A stretch of 64,000 bases of DNA from Deltaproteobacteria bacterium (GCA_016186945.1 JACPKR010000022.1:26480-90479), one strand, 5' to 3'; shown: positions 35,016 through 43,607, numbered from the stretch's first letter. The notes: a model not told the origin generated them from the sequence alone. A program made the numbers and translations.

Positions 35016-35372
35016 ATGTATCTGAAAAACTGCCGTCTGCCTGGTGTTTTATTTGCGGCCGTCTTTTTTGGTGCGTCCGGACGTTCCTTTGGAAATGATG
35101 CGGCCACGGTAAAGCTTTTCGAATCTGAATGCAGCACATGTCATGGCAAGGATGGAAAAGGCAAGACGTCCATGGGTCGGAAAAAAAATGTAGAAGATTG
35201 GACCGATGGTGATAGGCTATCCAAGGTGACTGACGATGAGATGAAAGCGATCTTGGAGAAAGGGATCAAAGATAAGGACGGAAACGTCACGATGAAGCCC
35301 CCTAAAAAGGTGCAGGCTGGTCAATTTGATGCTCTCATCAAATACTCTCGTTCTCTCAGCAGGGGGAAATGA
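35016..35372 (+). CDS. small periplasmic mono-haem cytochrome c
   Basis: 118 residues: signal peptide (about 1-28, ends SFGND) and one CSTCHGKDGKGKTSMG haem site at about residue 40. A Met for the sixth ligand is plausible in VTMKPPKKV. Size and pattern fit a class I cytochrome c of the cyt c5/c6 type, which could carry electrons from the neighbouring bc-type complex to an oxidase. The ribosome site AAAGGTAAG lies just downstream of a family B element. Confidence 0.9.
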   Translation: MYLKNCRLPGVLFAAVFFGASGRSFGNDAATVKLFESECSTCHGKDGKGKTSMGRKKNVEDWTDGDRLSKVTDDEMKAILEKGIKDKDGNVTMKPPKKVQAGQFDALIKYSRSLSRGK

Positions 35373-35387
35373 GTCGGAGCAATGCCT

Positions 35388-35464
35388 CTCTCCCATGGGA
35401 TTTCTTGAAGGAACCATCTGCGCAGTTTCCTCCAAACCGCCTCCTTGCCCCAAGCGGCTTACAC
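35388..35464 (-). repeat. family A element, partial copy
   Basis: Core with two mismatches (gaaggaaccatctgcgcagt) and the right terminus gccccaagcggcttac. It lies between the cytochrome c and exporter genes. Confidence 0.85.
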
Positions 35465-35480
35465 TTTGGAAGGAAATTCC

Positions 35481-36209
35481 ATGTTTGATTTTGTGCTACT
35501 TGCGATTTCAGTAATTGCTGGCGCTGTCGCTGCCATTAGCGGCTTCGGAATTGGAAGCCTGATCACTCCGGTTCTTAGCCTTTCTGTAGGTACGAAATTG
35601 GCGGTCGCTTTGGTTTCGATTCCGCATCTTATTGCCACAGCGATCCGATTCCTGATCTTGCGTTCCCATCTCGATAAAAAGCTGCTCGTCGGCTTTGGGC
35701 TGATGAGTGCCGTGGGGGGGGTGTCGGGCGCTCTCCTTCATGCTGCTTTTGGAACGCCTGCTTTGACACTTATCTTTGGTCTCATCTTAGTCTTCTCAGG
35801 CTTTATGGGATCAACTGGATTTTCTGAGCGGATGAAGTTTCGCGGCGCGGGAGCTTGGATCGCGGGGGGCGTGTCGGGCATCCTCGGGGGAATGGTTGGG
35901 AACCAAGGAGGTATACGAGCAGCAGCGCTCCTTGGCTTTCAAGTCTCAAAAGAATCGTTCGTTGCAACAGCAACCGCTATTGGCTTAGTGGTCGATAGCT
36001 CGCGCATTCCTGTCTATTTGTGGGCGGATTGGGGTGGAATAACGGACCATCTCAATTGGGTTACGCTTTGCACTGTGGGAGTTGTTGTGGGAACCCTTTT
36101 GGGTACCAAACTCTTGAAACGATTAAATGAGCGCGCTTTTAAAAGGATTGTCTCAGGGCTGATCTTTCTTCTCGGTGCCTTTATGACATATCGAGGACTC
36201 TTCTCGTGA
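35481..36209 (+). CDS. TauE/SafE-family anion exporter (second)
   Basis: 242 residues; ATG 35481 follows GGAAGGAA. The longer frame from 35445 enters the family A element and is not needed. It has seven or eight membrane helices with the TauE half-motifs: AAISGFGIGSLITPVLSLSVGTKLAVALVSIPH and the second-half GGVSGILGGMVGNQGGIRAAALLGFQVSKESFVATATAI. A sulfite/organosulfonate exporter role is inferred by family. Two such exporters flank the respiratory genes, which fits a pathway that produces sulfite or another toxic anion, though no sulfur-oxidising enzyme is seen here. Confidence 0.88.
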   Translation: MFDFVLLAISVIAGAVAAISGFGIGSLITPVLSLSVGTKLAVALVSIPHLIATAIRFLILRSHLDKKLLVGFGLMSAVGGVSGALLHAAFGTPALTLIFGLILVFSGFMGSTGFSERMKFRGAGAWIAGGVSGILGGMVGNQGGIRAAALLGFQVSKESFVATATAIGLVVDSSRIPVYLWADWGGITDHLNWVTLCTVGVVVGTLLGTKLLKRLNERAFKRIVSGLIFLLGAFMTYRGLFS

Positions 36210-36250
36210 GAAGATCGTCCCTTTTAGGGCGAAAAGGAAAAGGTTAAACG

Positions 36251-37717
36251 ATGCGCTTATCAAAATTTGTGCTGCTTGTCATGATCCTACATCTCGCATC
36301 GTGCAAGGAGGCGGAATCACCTGCACTGAAGCGAGAACGGATAAAAGCAAGAGTTCCCAAACAGCTTGGTCAATTGACTTGCTCGGTGAACCAACTTGCT
36401 TTGGCAGAGGAAACGTTCGATGCCGAAGACATAGTCCCCGTGCCTTTAGAAAAATTGACACTTGAGCGGTTTGTACTCACAAAAGAAACTCCCTTCCCTG
36501 GCCTGCCGTTCCTTTTCCCTCGTGTTGCCGTCCAGGTAAATGATCCAGCTGGATCTTATGGGAAACTACGCTTTCGCTCCCTGACAGACTCGTCTTTTAC
36601 GAAAGAGACCGAGGTTCCGTCGAATATTGATATGTGGGTCTACGATTTGCCTCCGGGTAGTTACGAGGTTTCGGTCCTACCGTGCAACAGCCTCGGTTGC
36701 CGTGAGGAGGGAGTCAAGAAAAGCAATCTTCTTCAGGCGTCGAATACATATCCCGAATACGAGATCTTCCAAAGCAAACTCAATGAGTGCCTGGTGATGC
36801 AGGAACGCCTTAGAAAGGCCGGATACGATGTCGTTGAGGAAGCCAAACAGATCGAAATTCTGCTCGCAGGTGTCTCTCCAGGAACTTCGGAAACAGGACA
36901 AGCAGGGGAGCCAAGCTCATGTGCGCCGGGACAGGAAGACGTAGCAGAGCACGGCCGCTCCCACATGCGCAACCTCCAACGCTGGGGAGGTGCCAACGTA
37001 GCAGCCATCCTCTCGGACCCCGATGTTTCAAAGGAGCTTGAAGAAAACGTTAAGAAGGAAAGCTCCCCTGTTAAGGAAACTAAAGAACCCGAGCAGCAGC
37101 CCACGGGAGACAGCTTTGCGAAGAAGTTTTACTTTGCCCTTGGCGTTTCTTCCCTAACGGCTGGTGCTTTGACTTTCGCCGTCTACACCTTTCGCGCCAA
37201 AGCTTGGGAGAATCTAATCGGAGGAGCACAGAGAAGCGTTGCGAATATTCAACAAGCGTTGTTCGACGCTGGGTATAACGCGGAAAAAGCAGTAGCTGCT
37301 GTGGGTCAAATGGCTCTGCCAGAACCCATGAGGGCTAGCCTGTTAAGAAATTTTGAAAATCCGGGGGTAAAGGATGCCTTCAATTCAAAGGCAGGTGGTA
37401 GAATCAAAAACCTCACGTCCCTACCACCAAATATCTCGCAGAGAGTTGTTGCTGAAGTGGATACTTTCCAGGCCTTTGAAACTCAAAGGCTCGCCAATCA
37501 GCAGAGTTTTAAACGAGGAGCCATATTAGGAGCAGCTTTCATCGCAGCCGGGGTCACCTCGCTGCTCATCTCTCATTCTCTGCCTTTGGTGACGGGGTCT
37601 GTGAATCCCCTGAATGAGGCGGAGCGCATTATAGATGAAGCCTTCCAAACGCAGCGTGCCTTCAGGAAGTGCTCCTTAGAGCTTAACAGTCTGTATCAGG
37701 CTGCTGTGAAGCTGTAA
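36251..37717 (+). CDS. hypothetical lipoprotein with two C-terminal membrane segments
   Basis: Unrecognised, 488 residues. The lipobox LASC ends the signal (Cys about 19). Residues about 85-150 have a beta-sandwich look (VAVQVNDPAGSYGKLRF, PPGSYEVSVLPCNSLGC) similar to Ig-like surface domains, with several Cys. A helical, charged stretch (about 170-280) contains NECLVMQERLRKAG and EQQPTGDS. Two hydrophobic segments follow (ALGVSSLTAGALTFAVYTF and GAILGAAFIAAGVTSLLI). A lipid anchor plus membrane helices is unusual. The TAA stop lies in the terminus of a complete family A element, so the true C-terminus may be lost. Confidence 0.6.
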   Translation: MRLSKFVLLVMILHLASCKEAESPALKRERIKARVPKQLGQLTCSVNQLALAEETFDAEDIVPVPLEKLTLERFVLTKETPFPGLPFLFPRVAVQVNDPAGSYGKLRFRSLTDSSFTKETEVPSNIDMWVYDLPPGSYEVSVLPCNSLGCREEGVKKSNLLQASNTYPEYEIFQSKLNECLVMQERLRKAGYDVVEEAKQIEILLAGVSPGTSETGQAGEPSSCAPGQEDVAEHGRSHMRNLQRWGGANVAAILSDPDVSKELEENVKKESSPVKETKEPEQQPTGDSFAKKFYFALGVSSLTAGALTFAVYTFRAKAWENLIGGAQRSVANIQQALFDAGYNAEKAVAAVGQMALPEPMRASLLRNFENPGVKDAFNSKAGGRIKNLTSLPPNISQRVVAEVDTFQAFETQRLANQQSFKRGAILGAAFIAAGVTSLLISHSLPLVTGSVNPLNEAERIIDEAFQTQRAFRKCSLELNSLYQAAVKL

Positions 37718-37882
37718 TGGGTAAGCCACTTGGGGCAAGGAGGTGGTTTGGAGGAAACTGCGCAGCTGGTTCCTCCAAGAAATGCCTTGGGGGAGCGACC
37801 CTTCGCTTTGCTCAGGGCAGGCTTTTCCCTCGCCCCCCCAAACCCCCCTCTCCCTATTTGCCCCAAGTGGCTTACGCATTAC
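37714..37882 (+). repeat. family A element, complete copy with internal expansion
   Basis: 169 bp, termini gtaatgggtaagccacttgg and ccaagtggcttacgcattac. About 22 extra bp (cttcgctttgctcagggcag) sit in the middle. Its two outer GTAA ends provide TAA stops for both flanking convergent genes: the lipoprotein (37715-37717) and pyrD (37881-37879). Confidence 0.93.
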
Positions 37883-38901
37883 CTCTCGTCCTCCAACAGT
37901 TCATGGGGGAAGAGTGGTCCCCCATAGACAAAACCAGTGAAGACTTGCAGAAGTTTCGCACCAGCATCGAACTTTTCCCGAGCATGCTCGGCGTTCAGAA
38001 TCCCCCCGCATCCGATCAACACAAGCCTGTCGCCCCCAAACGACGCAAGTTCCCGCAGAAGGTGCGTGCTTCTTGCGAAGAGGGGAGACCCGGAAATGCC
38101 ACCCGACCCGAGTGTTTCCACCGCAGGGCATAGGGACGAGTCCGTCGAAGTGTTCCCGAGAATAAGACCGTCCAGCTGAAAGTGTAAAGCTATGTGAGCT
38201 GCCGTCCTGGCTTCGTCCTCGCATAGATCAGAACTGAGTTTGAGCAAGAGAGGAACGGGAGTTTTACGATGGAGGTTCTCTTGAAGGAGGGGTTCCAAGA
38301 GTTTCGACAATGCGTCTGGGTGCTGCAAACCCCTAAGTCCAGGTGTGTTGGGACTTGATACGTTAATGACAACATAGTCTGCAACGTCGGCAATGATTTT
38401 GAAAGTTCTGAGGTAATCCGCTGGCGCTTCTTCCAGAGAAACAGACCTGGATTTGCCGATATTGACCCCTACAGGTATGGCGATCTTTTTCTCAACTCTC
38501 TGTTTCCCCATTCGTTCAGCGATGCGTTGCGCGCCATCATTATTGAAGCCCATGCGATTAAAAAGTGCGCGGTCTTTGACAAGGCGGAAAAGGCGCGGGC
38601 GAGGGTTTCCCTCCTGCGCGTGAAACGTCACGGTGCCGACTTCTACAAACCCAAAACCCAGCGATTGCCACGTTGCCAGACAGTGCGCGTTTTTGTCAAA
38701 GCCTGCCGCAAGACCTATGGGGTTGGGAAAATCCAGACCGAAATGTTTCTGCGGATGGCAAAAATAGGGAGTTTGGGAAGCGTACTTTTCCGAAAATTTT
38801 AGGAAGCTTATCGCTTTTTCATGAACCCACTCCGGATCACACTGAAACAAGAGGGGGCGCAGGGCGGGCCAAATTGCTTGAATGCTTGAAAAAGGATTCA
38901 T
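37879..38901 (-). CDS. pyrD: dihydroorotate dehydrogenase (quinone), class 2
   Basis: Oxidises dihydroorotate to orotate with membrane quinone (pyrimidine synthesis). 340 residues from the ATG at 38901 after GGGAGAG; the frame reaching 38982 reads a family A element. Class 2 features: amphipathic N-terminal helix region (LRPLLFQCDPEWVHEKAISFL), FPNPIGLAAGFDKNA, GFVEVGTVT, GFNNDGA, catalytic Ser region VINVSSPNTPGLRGLQ, LLKLSSD, GGISGSPL and LIGCGGI. The last residues (HELLEDER) reach the family A terminus that provides the stop. Confidence 0.96.
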   Translation of the reverse strand: MNPFSSIQAIWPALRPLLFQCDPEWVHEKAISFLKFSEKYASQTPYFCHPQKHFGLDFPNPIGLAAGFDKNAHCLATWQSLGFGFVEVGTVTFHAQEGNPRPRLFRLVKDRALFNRMGFNNDGAQRIAERMGKQRVEKKIAIPVGVNIGKSRSVSLEEAPADYLRTFKIIADVADYVVINVSSPNTPGLRGLQHPDALSKLLEPLLQENLHRKTPVPLLLKLSSDLCEDEARTAAHIALHFQLDGLILGNTSTDSSLCPAVETLGSGGISGSPLFARSTHLLRELASFGGDRLVLIGCGGILNAEHAREKFDAGAKLLQVFTGFVYGGPLFPHELLEDER

Positions 38902-38924
38902 CGCTCTCCCTTGTCCGCTTGCAA

Positions 38925-39000
38925 GGAATTTCTTGGAGGAACCAGCTGCGCAGTTTCCTCCAAACCACCTCCTTGCTCCCAAGCCTTGCTCCCAAGGGGC
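38925..39000 (-). repeat. family A element, partial copy
   Basis: Core plus a decayed right end with duplicated ccttgctcccaag pieces, lying between divergent pyrD and the pantothenate operon. Confidence 0.8.
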
Positions 39001-39042
39001 AAGTGGGGTACAACGCTTCCGGACTTCTGGAGGACTTGATCA

Positions 39043-39822
39043 ATGCGACAGGTACCACGTTACGCCATTATTGGCGACGGAAGGATCGCCAGACATTTTA
39101 CCTTTTACTTCCGACTGAAAAACATTCCCTACATGCAGTGGGCACGCAAGGGGAAATTTCACGATCTAAAGAGCGTGATTGAGCAGGCCACTCACGTGTT
39201 GCTGCTTATTTCGGACAGCGCTGTTGACTCTTTCATTGCCAATAACTCTGAGATTAGGCGTAAAGTTGCCGTCCACTTCTCAGGCTCACTTCTCTGCCCT
39301 TACGCATTCACGGCCCATCCCTTGCAGACATTTGCACACGATCTTTATGATCTAGCGAGTTATGAGCGTATCCCTTTTGTGATTGAAGAGGAGGGTCCTG
39401 AGTTTAGTGAACTGCTGCCTTTTCTGCCAAACCCACATTACAGGATCAGACGAGCAGCGAAAGCCTTCTACCACAGCTTATGCGTGATGGCGAATAACTT
39501 CACCACGATCCTTTGGCATAAGTTTTTTGAGAGTTTGAAAGAGTTAAACATTCCTCGGGAAGCTGCCGAACCTTTCCTCGAACGTACCTTTCTCAACCTT
39601 CTGCAAAATCCATCACACGCTCTGACGGGACCATTTGCACGTAAGGATTGGCCGACCCTGCAACGCGATTTGAATGCGTTAAAAGGAGACCCATTTTACG
39701 GAATCTTCCGAGAATTTATCAAAGCACAAATGAACGACGAATGGGAGGATGATGTCCATGAACAGTTTGAAGATAAGGGAAAACAAGGGTCGGAAACCGA
39801 TTTCCATGGTAACTTGCTATGA
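39043..39822 (+). CDS. Rossmann/DUF2520 protein, candidate ketopantoate reductase (PanG-like)
   Basis: 259 residues. N-terminal nucleotide-binding motif YAIIGDGRIARHFTFYF (about 7-23), then VLLLISDSAVDSFI, HFSGSLLCPYAFTAHPLQTF (the family's HxSG and HP motifs), and a helical C-terminal half (FYHSLCVMANNFTTILW). This is the Rossmann plus DUF2520 architecture. The Francisella alternative ketopantoate reductase PanG is, as far as I recall, of a related class. Position directly before panB and panC, with no panE visible, supports a reductase converting ketopantoate to pantoate. Its 3' end overlaps panB by 65 bp. The sequence after about residue 240 could be a recent extension. Confidence 0.7.
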   Translation: MRQVPRYAIIGDGRIARHFTFYFRLKNIPYMQWARKGKFHDLKSVIEQATHVLLLISDSAVDSFIANNSEIRRKVAVHFSGSLLCPYAFTAHPLQTFAHDLYDLASYERIPFVIEEEGPEFSELLPFLPNPHYRIRRAAKAFYHSLCVMANNFTTILWHKFFESLKELNIPREAAEPFLERTFLNLLQNPSHALTGPFARKDWPTLQRDLNALKGDPFYGIFREFIKAQMNDEWEDDVHEQFEDKGKQGSETDFHGNLL

Positions 39823-40546
39823 TTTTTCCATGGCAAGGATCCTAGCGGAAACGTCGGTGGACTGTCTTCTTGTTGGGGATAGCGCAGCCATGGTCATGCA
39901 CGGATACTCCGACACAATCCATGCCACGATGTCAATCATGGCTCTTCATACGAAGGCTGTCGCGAAAGGCGCACCGGATAAATTCCTGATTGCTGACATG
40001 CCGTTTCTCAGCTACAGGAAGGAACTTTCCGACACGATGGACAACGTGGACGTCCTCATGAAGGCTGGTGCGCACGCCGTTAAACTGGAAGGAGCGGAGG
40101 GTAACCTTGAAACGATCCGCACACTCGTTCAATCAGGTGTACCTGTTATGGGCCATTTAGGATTGACACCGCAGTCTGTCCACGTACTCGGCGGTTATAA
40201 AGTTCAGGGACGGACGGAACAGGGGCGCCAGGCTCTTATGAAACATGCCGCTGAATTGGAACAATCGGGTTGCTTCGCTATAGTCCTTGAGTGTATTCCC
40301 AGTGCCCTGGCGGGGGAAATTACGAGAGGCGTTTCGATCCCCACCATAGGCATTGGGTCGGGACCCGATACAGATGGCCAGGTACTTGTCTTGCAGGATT
40401 TGTTGGGAATGCAGAAGGGTTTGAAATTGAAGTTCGTGAAAACATATGTCGATGGGCATTCCGTCATTAAAGATGCCGTTGAGCAGTATTGTCAGGAAGT
40501 TGTGGGGAGGGCCTTTCCGGTTCCCAATGATCACACGTTTCAGTGA
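39758..40546 (+). CDS. panB: 3-methyl-2-oxobutanoate hydroxymethyltransferase
   Basis: Makes ketopantoate from 2-ketoisovalerate and methylene-tetrahydrofolate. ATGs occur at 39749, 39752 and 39758; GGGAGG ends at 39748, so 39758 (262 residues, spacing 9) is favoured and matches the usual length of about 264. Motifs: ISMVTCYDFSMARILAE, LLVGDSAAMVMHGY, ADMPFLSY, GAHAVKLEGAE, MGHLGLTPQSVHVLGGYKVQGR and the catalytic Glu in VLECIPSALAGEIT, then TIGIGSGPDTDGQVLVLQDLLG. Second gene of the pantothenate operon. Confidence 0.96.
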   Translation: MNSLKIRENKGRKPISMVTCYDFSMARILAETSVDCLLVGDSAAMVMHGYSDTIHATMSIMALHTKAVAKGAPDKFLIADMPFLSYRKELSDTMDNVDVLMKAGAHAVKLEGAEGNLETIRTLVQSGVPVMGHLGLTPQSVHVLGGYKVQGRTEQGRQALMKHAAELEQSGCFAIVLECIPSALAGEITRGVSIPTIGIGSGPDTDGQVLVLQDLLGMQKGLKLKFVKTYVDGHSVIKDAVEQYCQEVVGRAFPVPNDHTFQ

Positions 40547-40556
40547 GAGGAACAAG

Positions 40557-41327
40557 ATGGATATAGTTAGAACACTCGATGACTGGAGCAAACGTAGATC
40601 GAAAATAAGCGAGGGGACACTGGGATTTGTGCCAAGCTTAGGAGGACTGCACGGGGGGCACGCGATGCTTCTTAGACGCTCCGTCGAAGAGAATGACAGT
40701 ACGGTGCTGAGTATCTTCCTAAACAGGACGCAGTTTAACGAAGTGCAGGATTTGCAGAACTATCCAAGTGTAGAGGCGGCTGATTTAGCAGTCGCCGAAC
40801 AGTGTGGGGTTGATGTCGTCTTTTTGCCTTCCCATGAGGACATATATCCTGACAACTATACGTTTCGTGTTGTGTCCGAACATCCTCTCAGTAAGGTGAT
40901 GGAAGGTGTGTTTCGCCCGGGACATTTTGAGGGAGTGTTGACGGTTGTCTTAAAGCTCCTCCTTATCGTGAAAGCTACCCGAGCGTACTTTGGGGAAAAG
41001 GATTATCAGCAGTTGGTCCTTGTCAGGGAAATGGCTAAGGCTTTCTTTCTCGAAACGGAGATTGTTCCATGTCCGACCGTGCGTGATGAACGAGGTCTGC
41101 CACTAAGTTCTCGGCACAATCGCCTGACGCAGGAGGAGCTTCGCATCGGTCAGGAATTTGCCGAAGTCCTTCAAACTCATCAGTTCGTGGCGGACATCGA
41201 GAGGGAGTTGGTAAAAAAAGCCATCGCTTTTGATTACGTGGAAGAAAAGGAAAACCGACTTTTTGCCGCTGCCAGGATCGGAGGGGTCAGGCTGATTGAT
41301 AACGTCCCAGCCACTTGGGGCAAATAG
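40557..41327 (+). CDS. panC: pantothenate synthetase
   Basis: Joins pantoate and beta-alanine with ATP. 256 residues from ATG 40557 after GAGAGGAA; slightly short for the family (about 280). HxGH nucleotide motif is present as LGGLHGGHAMLLRR, with FVPSLGG before it. Also FLNRTQFNEVQDLQNYP, VMEGVFRPGHFEGVLTVVLKLL, YFGEKDYQQLVLVREM and LPLSSRHNRLT. The C-terminus ARIGGVRLIDNV is canonical, but the final PATWGK and the TAG stop are encoded by a family A element. panD is absent from the window, so the beta-alanine source is unknown. Confidence 0.93.
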   Translation: MDIVRTLDDWSKRRSKISEGTLGFVPSLGGLHGGHAMLLRRSVEENDSTVLSIFLNRTQFNEVQDLQNYPSVEAADLAVAEQCGVDVVFLPSHEDIYPDNYTFRVVSEHPLSKVMEGVFRPGHFEGVLTVVLKLLLIVKATRAYFGEKDYQQLVLVREMAKAFFLETEIVPCPTVRDERGLPLSSRHNRLTQEELRIGQEFAEVLQTHQFVADIERELVKKAIAFDYVEEKENRLFAAARIGGVRLIDNVPATWGK

Positions 41328-41445
41328 GGAGAGGGGGGTTTGGGGGGGCGAGTGAAGCGTCGCCTCCCCCAAGGGATTTCTTGGAGGAAACAGCTGCGCC
41401 GTTTCCTCCAAACCACCCCCTTGCCCCCAGTGGCTTACGCATTAC
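41300..41445 (-). repeat. family A element, complete copy
   Basis: About 146 bp, reverse orientation, ending ccagtggcttacgcattac. It overlaps the panC stop at its left terminus (ccacttggggcaaatag) and ends 2 bp before the coaX ribosome site. Confidence 0.9.
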
Positions 41446-41455
41446 GAGGATCCGT

Positions 41456-42226
41456 ATGATACTTTGCCTTGATATTGGAAACACTCACATTTTCGGTGGG
41501 TTTTTCTCAGACGATCAGCTTAAGTTAAGCTTTCGTTATCCCACACAGAATGCTTGTAGCTCCGATCAGTTTGGTTTGTTTGTAAAATCGTTTCTCAGGG
41601 AGCATGAAACTGACCCAGGTTGCGTGAAGGCTGTCATTCTGGGGTCGGTCGTTCCTTCACTCGACTACTCGATAAGCTCCGCCTGCGTGAAGTATTTCGG
41701 AATCACACCATTGGTACTGCGTTTGGGAGTTAGGACTGGCTTAAAGGCAAAGGTAAAGGAACCTGCGACGGTGGGCGCTGACCGCATTGCTACGGCAGTG
41801 GGAGCATCAGAGTTGTTTCCCCACCAGGATCTTATCATCTGTGATTTTGGAACAGCAACAACGGTAGGAGCGGTTTCAAAGGACAAGGAGTTCCTCGGAG
41901 GCGTCATCATGCCCGGAATACGGATTTCCATGGAAGCCCTTTCCAGTGCCACCGCAAAACTTGCCCCCGTTGAGATTCTGAAACCAGCATTCGCTCTTGG
42001 GAAAACGACCGAGTCCAATATCCAGGCTGGTCTTTATTTCGGGCAACTTGCTGCGGCTCGTGAGGTCATTGCGCGGTTGAAGGAAGAAGCTCACTTTGCC
42101 TCTGATACAAAAGTCATCGGGACAGGTGGTTATGCTCACCTATTTGAGGACGAGCACTTGTTTTCTGACAATGTCCCTAACCTTGTTCTCTTTGGCTTAC
42201 TCGCAATCCTCAAGAAAAACTTATGA
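41456..42226 (+). CDS. coaX: type III pantothenate kinase
   Basis: Phosphorylates pantothenate (first committed CoA step). 256 residues from ATG 41456 with AGGA upstream; the frame from 41315 only translates the family A element. Type III signature motifs: CLDIGNTHIFGGFF, GADRIATAVGA, ICDFGTATTVGAV, FLGGVIMPGIRISMEAL, VIGTGGYA. Stop overlaps coaBC start (ATGA). Confidence 0.95.
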   Translation: MILCLDIGNTHIFGGFFSDDQLKLSFRYPTQNACSSDQFGLFVKSFLREHETDPGCVKAVILGSVVPSLDYSISSACVKYFGITPLVLRLGVRTGLKAKVKEPATVGADRIATAVGASELFPHQDLIICDFGTATTVGAVSKDKEFLGGVIMPGIRISMEALSSATAKLAPVEILKPAFALGKTTESNIQAGLYFGQLAAAREVIARLKEEAHFASDTKVIGTGGYAHLFEDEHLFSDNVPNLVLFGLLAILKKNL

Positions 42227-43392
42227 CAAAGGTTCTACTCGCAGTTTCGGGGAGTGTGGCAGCGTATAAGGCTGTTGAACTTGCGCGCCTTCTCGTTAAA
42301 GCAGGGTGCTCGGTGCGCACAGTCATGACGGAACATGCGCAACAATTTGTCCACCCCAACTCCTTTGCAGCAGTAACCGGTCAGAGTGTCTACAGCGAAC
42401 TGTTCGACAAAGACCAGCCCATGGTACACATCCAGCTTGCCAAGTGGGCTGACAAGGTGGTCATAGCACCTGCTTCCGCTTCTCTGATAGGACGGCTGGC
42501 GAATGGGTTATGTTCCGACCTGCTCACAAGCATCTGTCTGGCAAGTCGTGCCAAAATGTTCATCGCCCCTGCTATGAATCAATATATGTGGGAACATTCT
42601 CTCCTTCAGAACAACGTAGAGACCTTAAAACAGGCTGCTTACTATTTCCTCGGACCGGTAGAAGGGATACAGGCCTGCGGCGATCAAGGTTTTGGCCGGA
42701 TGATGGAGCCAGACGCGATTTGCCAAGCTGTAACCGTGACGCCTTCATTTGCAGGAAGGACCGTTCTCATCACAGCAGGACCGACACGAGAAGCAATCGA
42801 CCCGATACGTTTCCTCAGCAACCATAGTTCTGGAAAGATGGGCTATGCCCTTGCGGAAGCCTTTCGTGAGAAAGGAGCGAGCGTCATACTAATCAGCGGC
42901 CCTACCACCTTAGCTGTTCCGAAACTTGCTGAGTTCGTTCCGGTCCAAAGTGCCGAGGAAATGCTGGAGGAAGTTTTAAAACGTGTCGACCGTTCCCAGG
43001 TCTTCATCTCATCGGCCGCAGTCTCAGACTACAGAGTGAAGGAACTTAGCGAGAGGAAAATAAAAAAGAGTTCGGAGGAACTTACCCTTACACTCAAACG
43101 AAACCCAGACATTCTTACAATCGTTTCAAAACGACAAGCTCACCCGTTTCTCGTCGGATTCGCGGCAGAAACCGATAACCTCGCGATTAACGCCAAAGCC
43201 AAGCTCAGAGACAAGAACCTGGATATGATCGTCGCCAACCGGATCGGCTCAGATTTTTCTCCCTTTCACTCCGAGTTCAACGAGGTCCTGGTCATAAAAC
43301 GCAATGGGGAGGAAAGCTCCCTCCCTCTTCAAAAAAAGTGCGAAATTGCAGATAAAATTGCCGACATAATCGCTTCCTCACTAAATTCTTAA
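42223..43392 (+). CDS. coaBC: bifunctional phosphopantothenoylcysteine synthetase/decarboxylase
   Basis: Makes 4'-phosphopantetheine in two steps. 389 residues. N-terminal CoaC flavoprotein (about 1-180): LLAVSGSVAAYKAVELARLL, VIAPASASLIGRLANGLCSDLL, FIAPAMNQYMWEH, and ACGDQGFGRM with the catalytic Cys. C-terminal CoaB (about 185-389): LITAGPTREAIDPIRFLSNHSSGKMGYALA, FISSAAVSDYRV, IKKSS/LTLKRNPDIL, VGFAAETDNL and IVANRIGSDFSPF. Fifth gene of the pan-coa operon, completing the pathway from 2-ketoisovalerate to phosphopantetheine apart from the beta-alanine branch. Confidence 0.96.
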   Translation: MTKVLLAVSGSVAAYKAVELARLLVKAGCSVRTVMTEHAQQFVHPNSFAAVTGQSVYSELFDKDQPMVHIQLAKWADKVVIAPASASLIGRLANGLCSDLLTSICLASRAKMFIAPAMNQYMWEHSLLQNNVETLKQAAYYFLGPVEGIQACGDQGFGRMMEPDAICQAVTVTPSFAGRTVLITAGPTREAIDPIRFLSNHSSGKMGYALAEAFREKGASVILISGPTTLAVPKLAEFVPVQSAEEMLEEVLKRVDRSQVFISSAAVSDYRVKELSERKIKKSSEELTLTLKRNPDILTIVSKRQAHPFLVGFAAETDNLAINAKAKLRDKNLDMIVANRIGSDFSPFHSEFNEVLVIKRNGEESSLPLQKKCEIADKIADIIASSLNS

Positions 43393-43439
43393 TTTTCATA
43401 AGCTATTGGTATAACTGACAAAACTTGGGAGGATAAGCT

Positions 43440-43601
43440 ATGCACCTGTTGAAGAGGATCGTATGTCTGTCGATGTTTGTTAGTTTGTCCTTGCCGATCC
43501 TTGCTCTCACGAAACAGGAACTGGATCAGAAATATCCTAGGACAGCGTTTCATTCCCAATTCGGGTCCTTTTCTGGGGAAGTGCAGACATTTTTACAATA
43601 A
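43440..43601 (+). CDS. 53-residue leader with signal peptide, same frame as the following kinase-fold gene
   Basis: Starts with ATG 43440 after GGGAGG (8-nt spacing). It encodes a signal peptide (MHLLKRIVCLSMFVSLSLPI, ending LALTKQ) and a short mature stretch ending TFLQ, then TAA at 43599-43601. The reading frame continues without another stop from 43602 to 44360 through the kinase-fold protein. This looks like the 5' exporter part of one longer gene that has an in-frame stop, either a recent nonsense mutation or a sequencing error, or a gene read by reinitiation. Confidence 0.55.
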   Translation: MHLLKRIVCLSMFVSLSLPILALTKQELDQKYPRTAFHSQFGSFSGEVQTFLQ

Positions 43602-43607
43602 GGACTT

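Noticed and set aside
37717-38133. Plus-strand frame through family A into antisense of pyrD
   Set aside because: It is made of element sequence and antisense pyrD with no gene-like end.
41315-41455. N-terminal extension of coaX through the family A element
   Set aside because: AGGA precedes ATG 41456 and the canonical MILCLDIGNTH start, so the extension is probably not translated.
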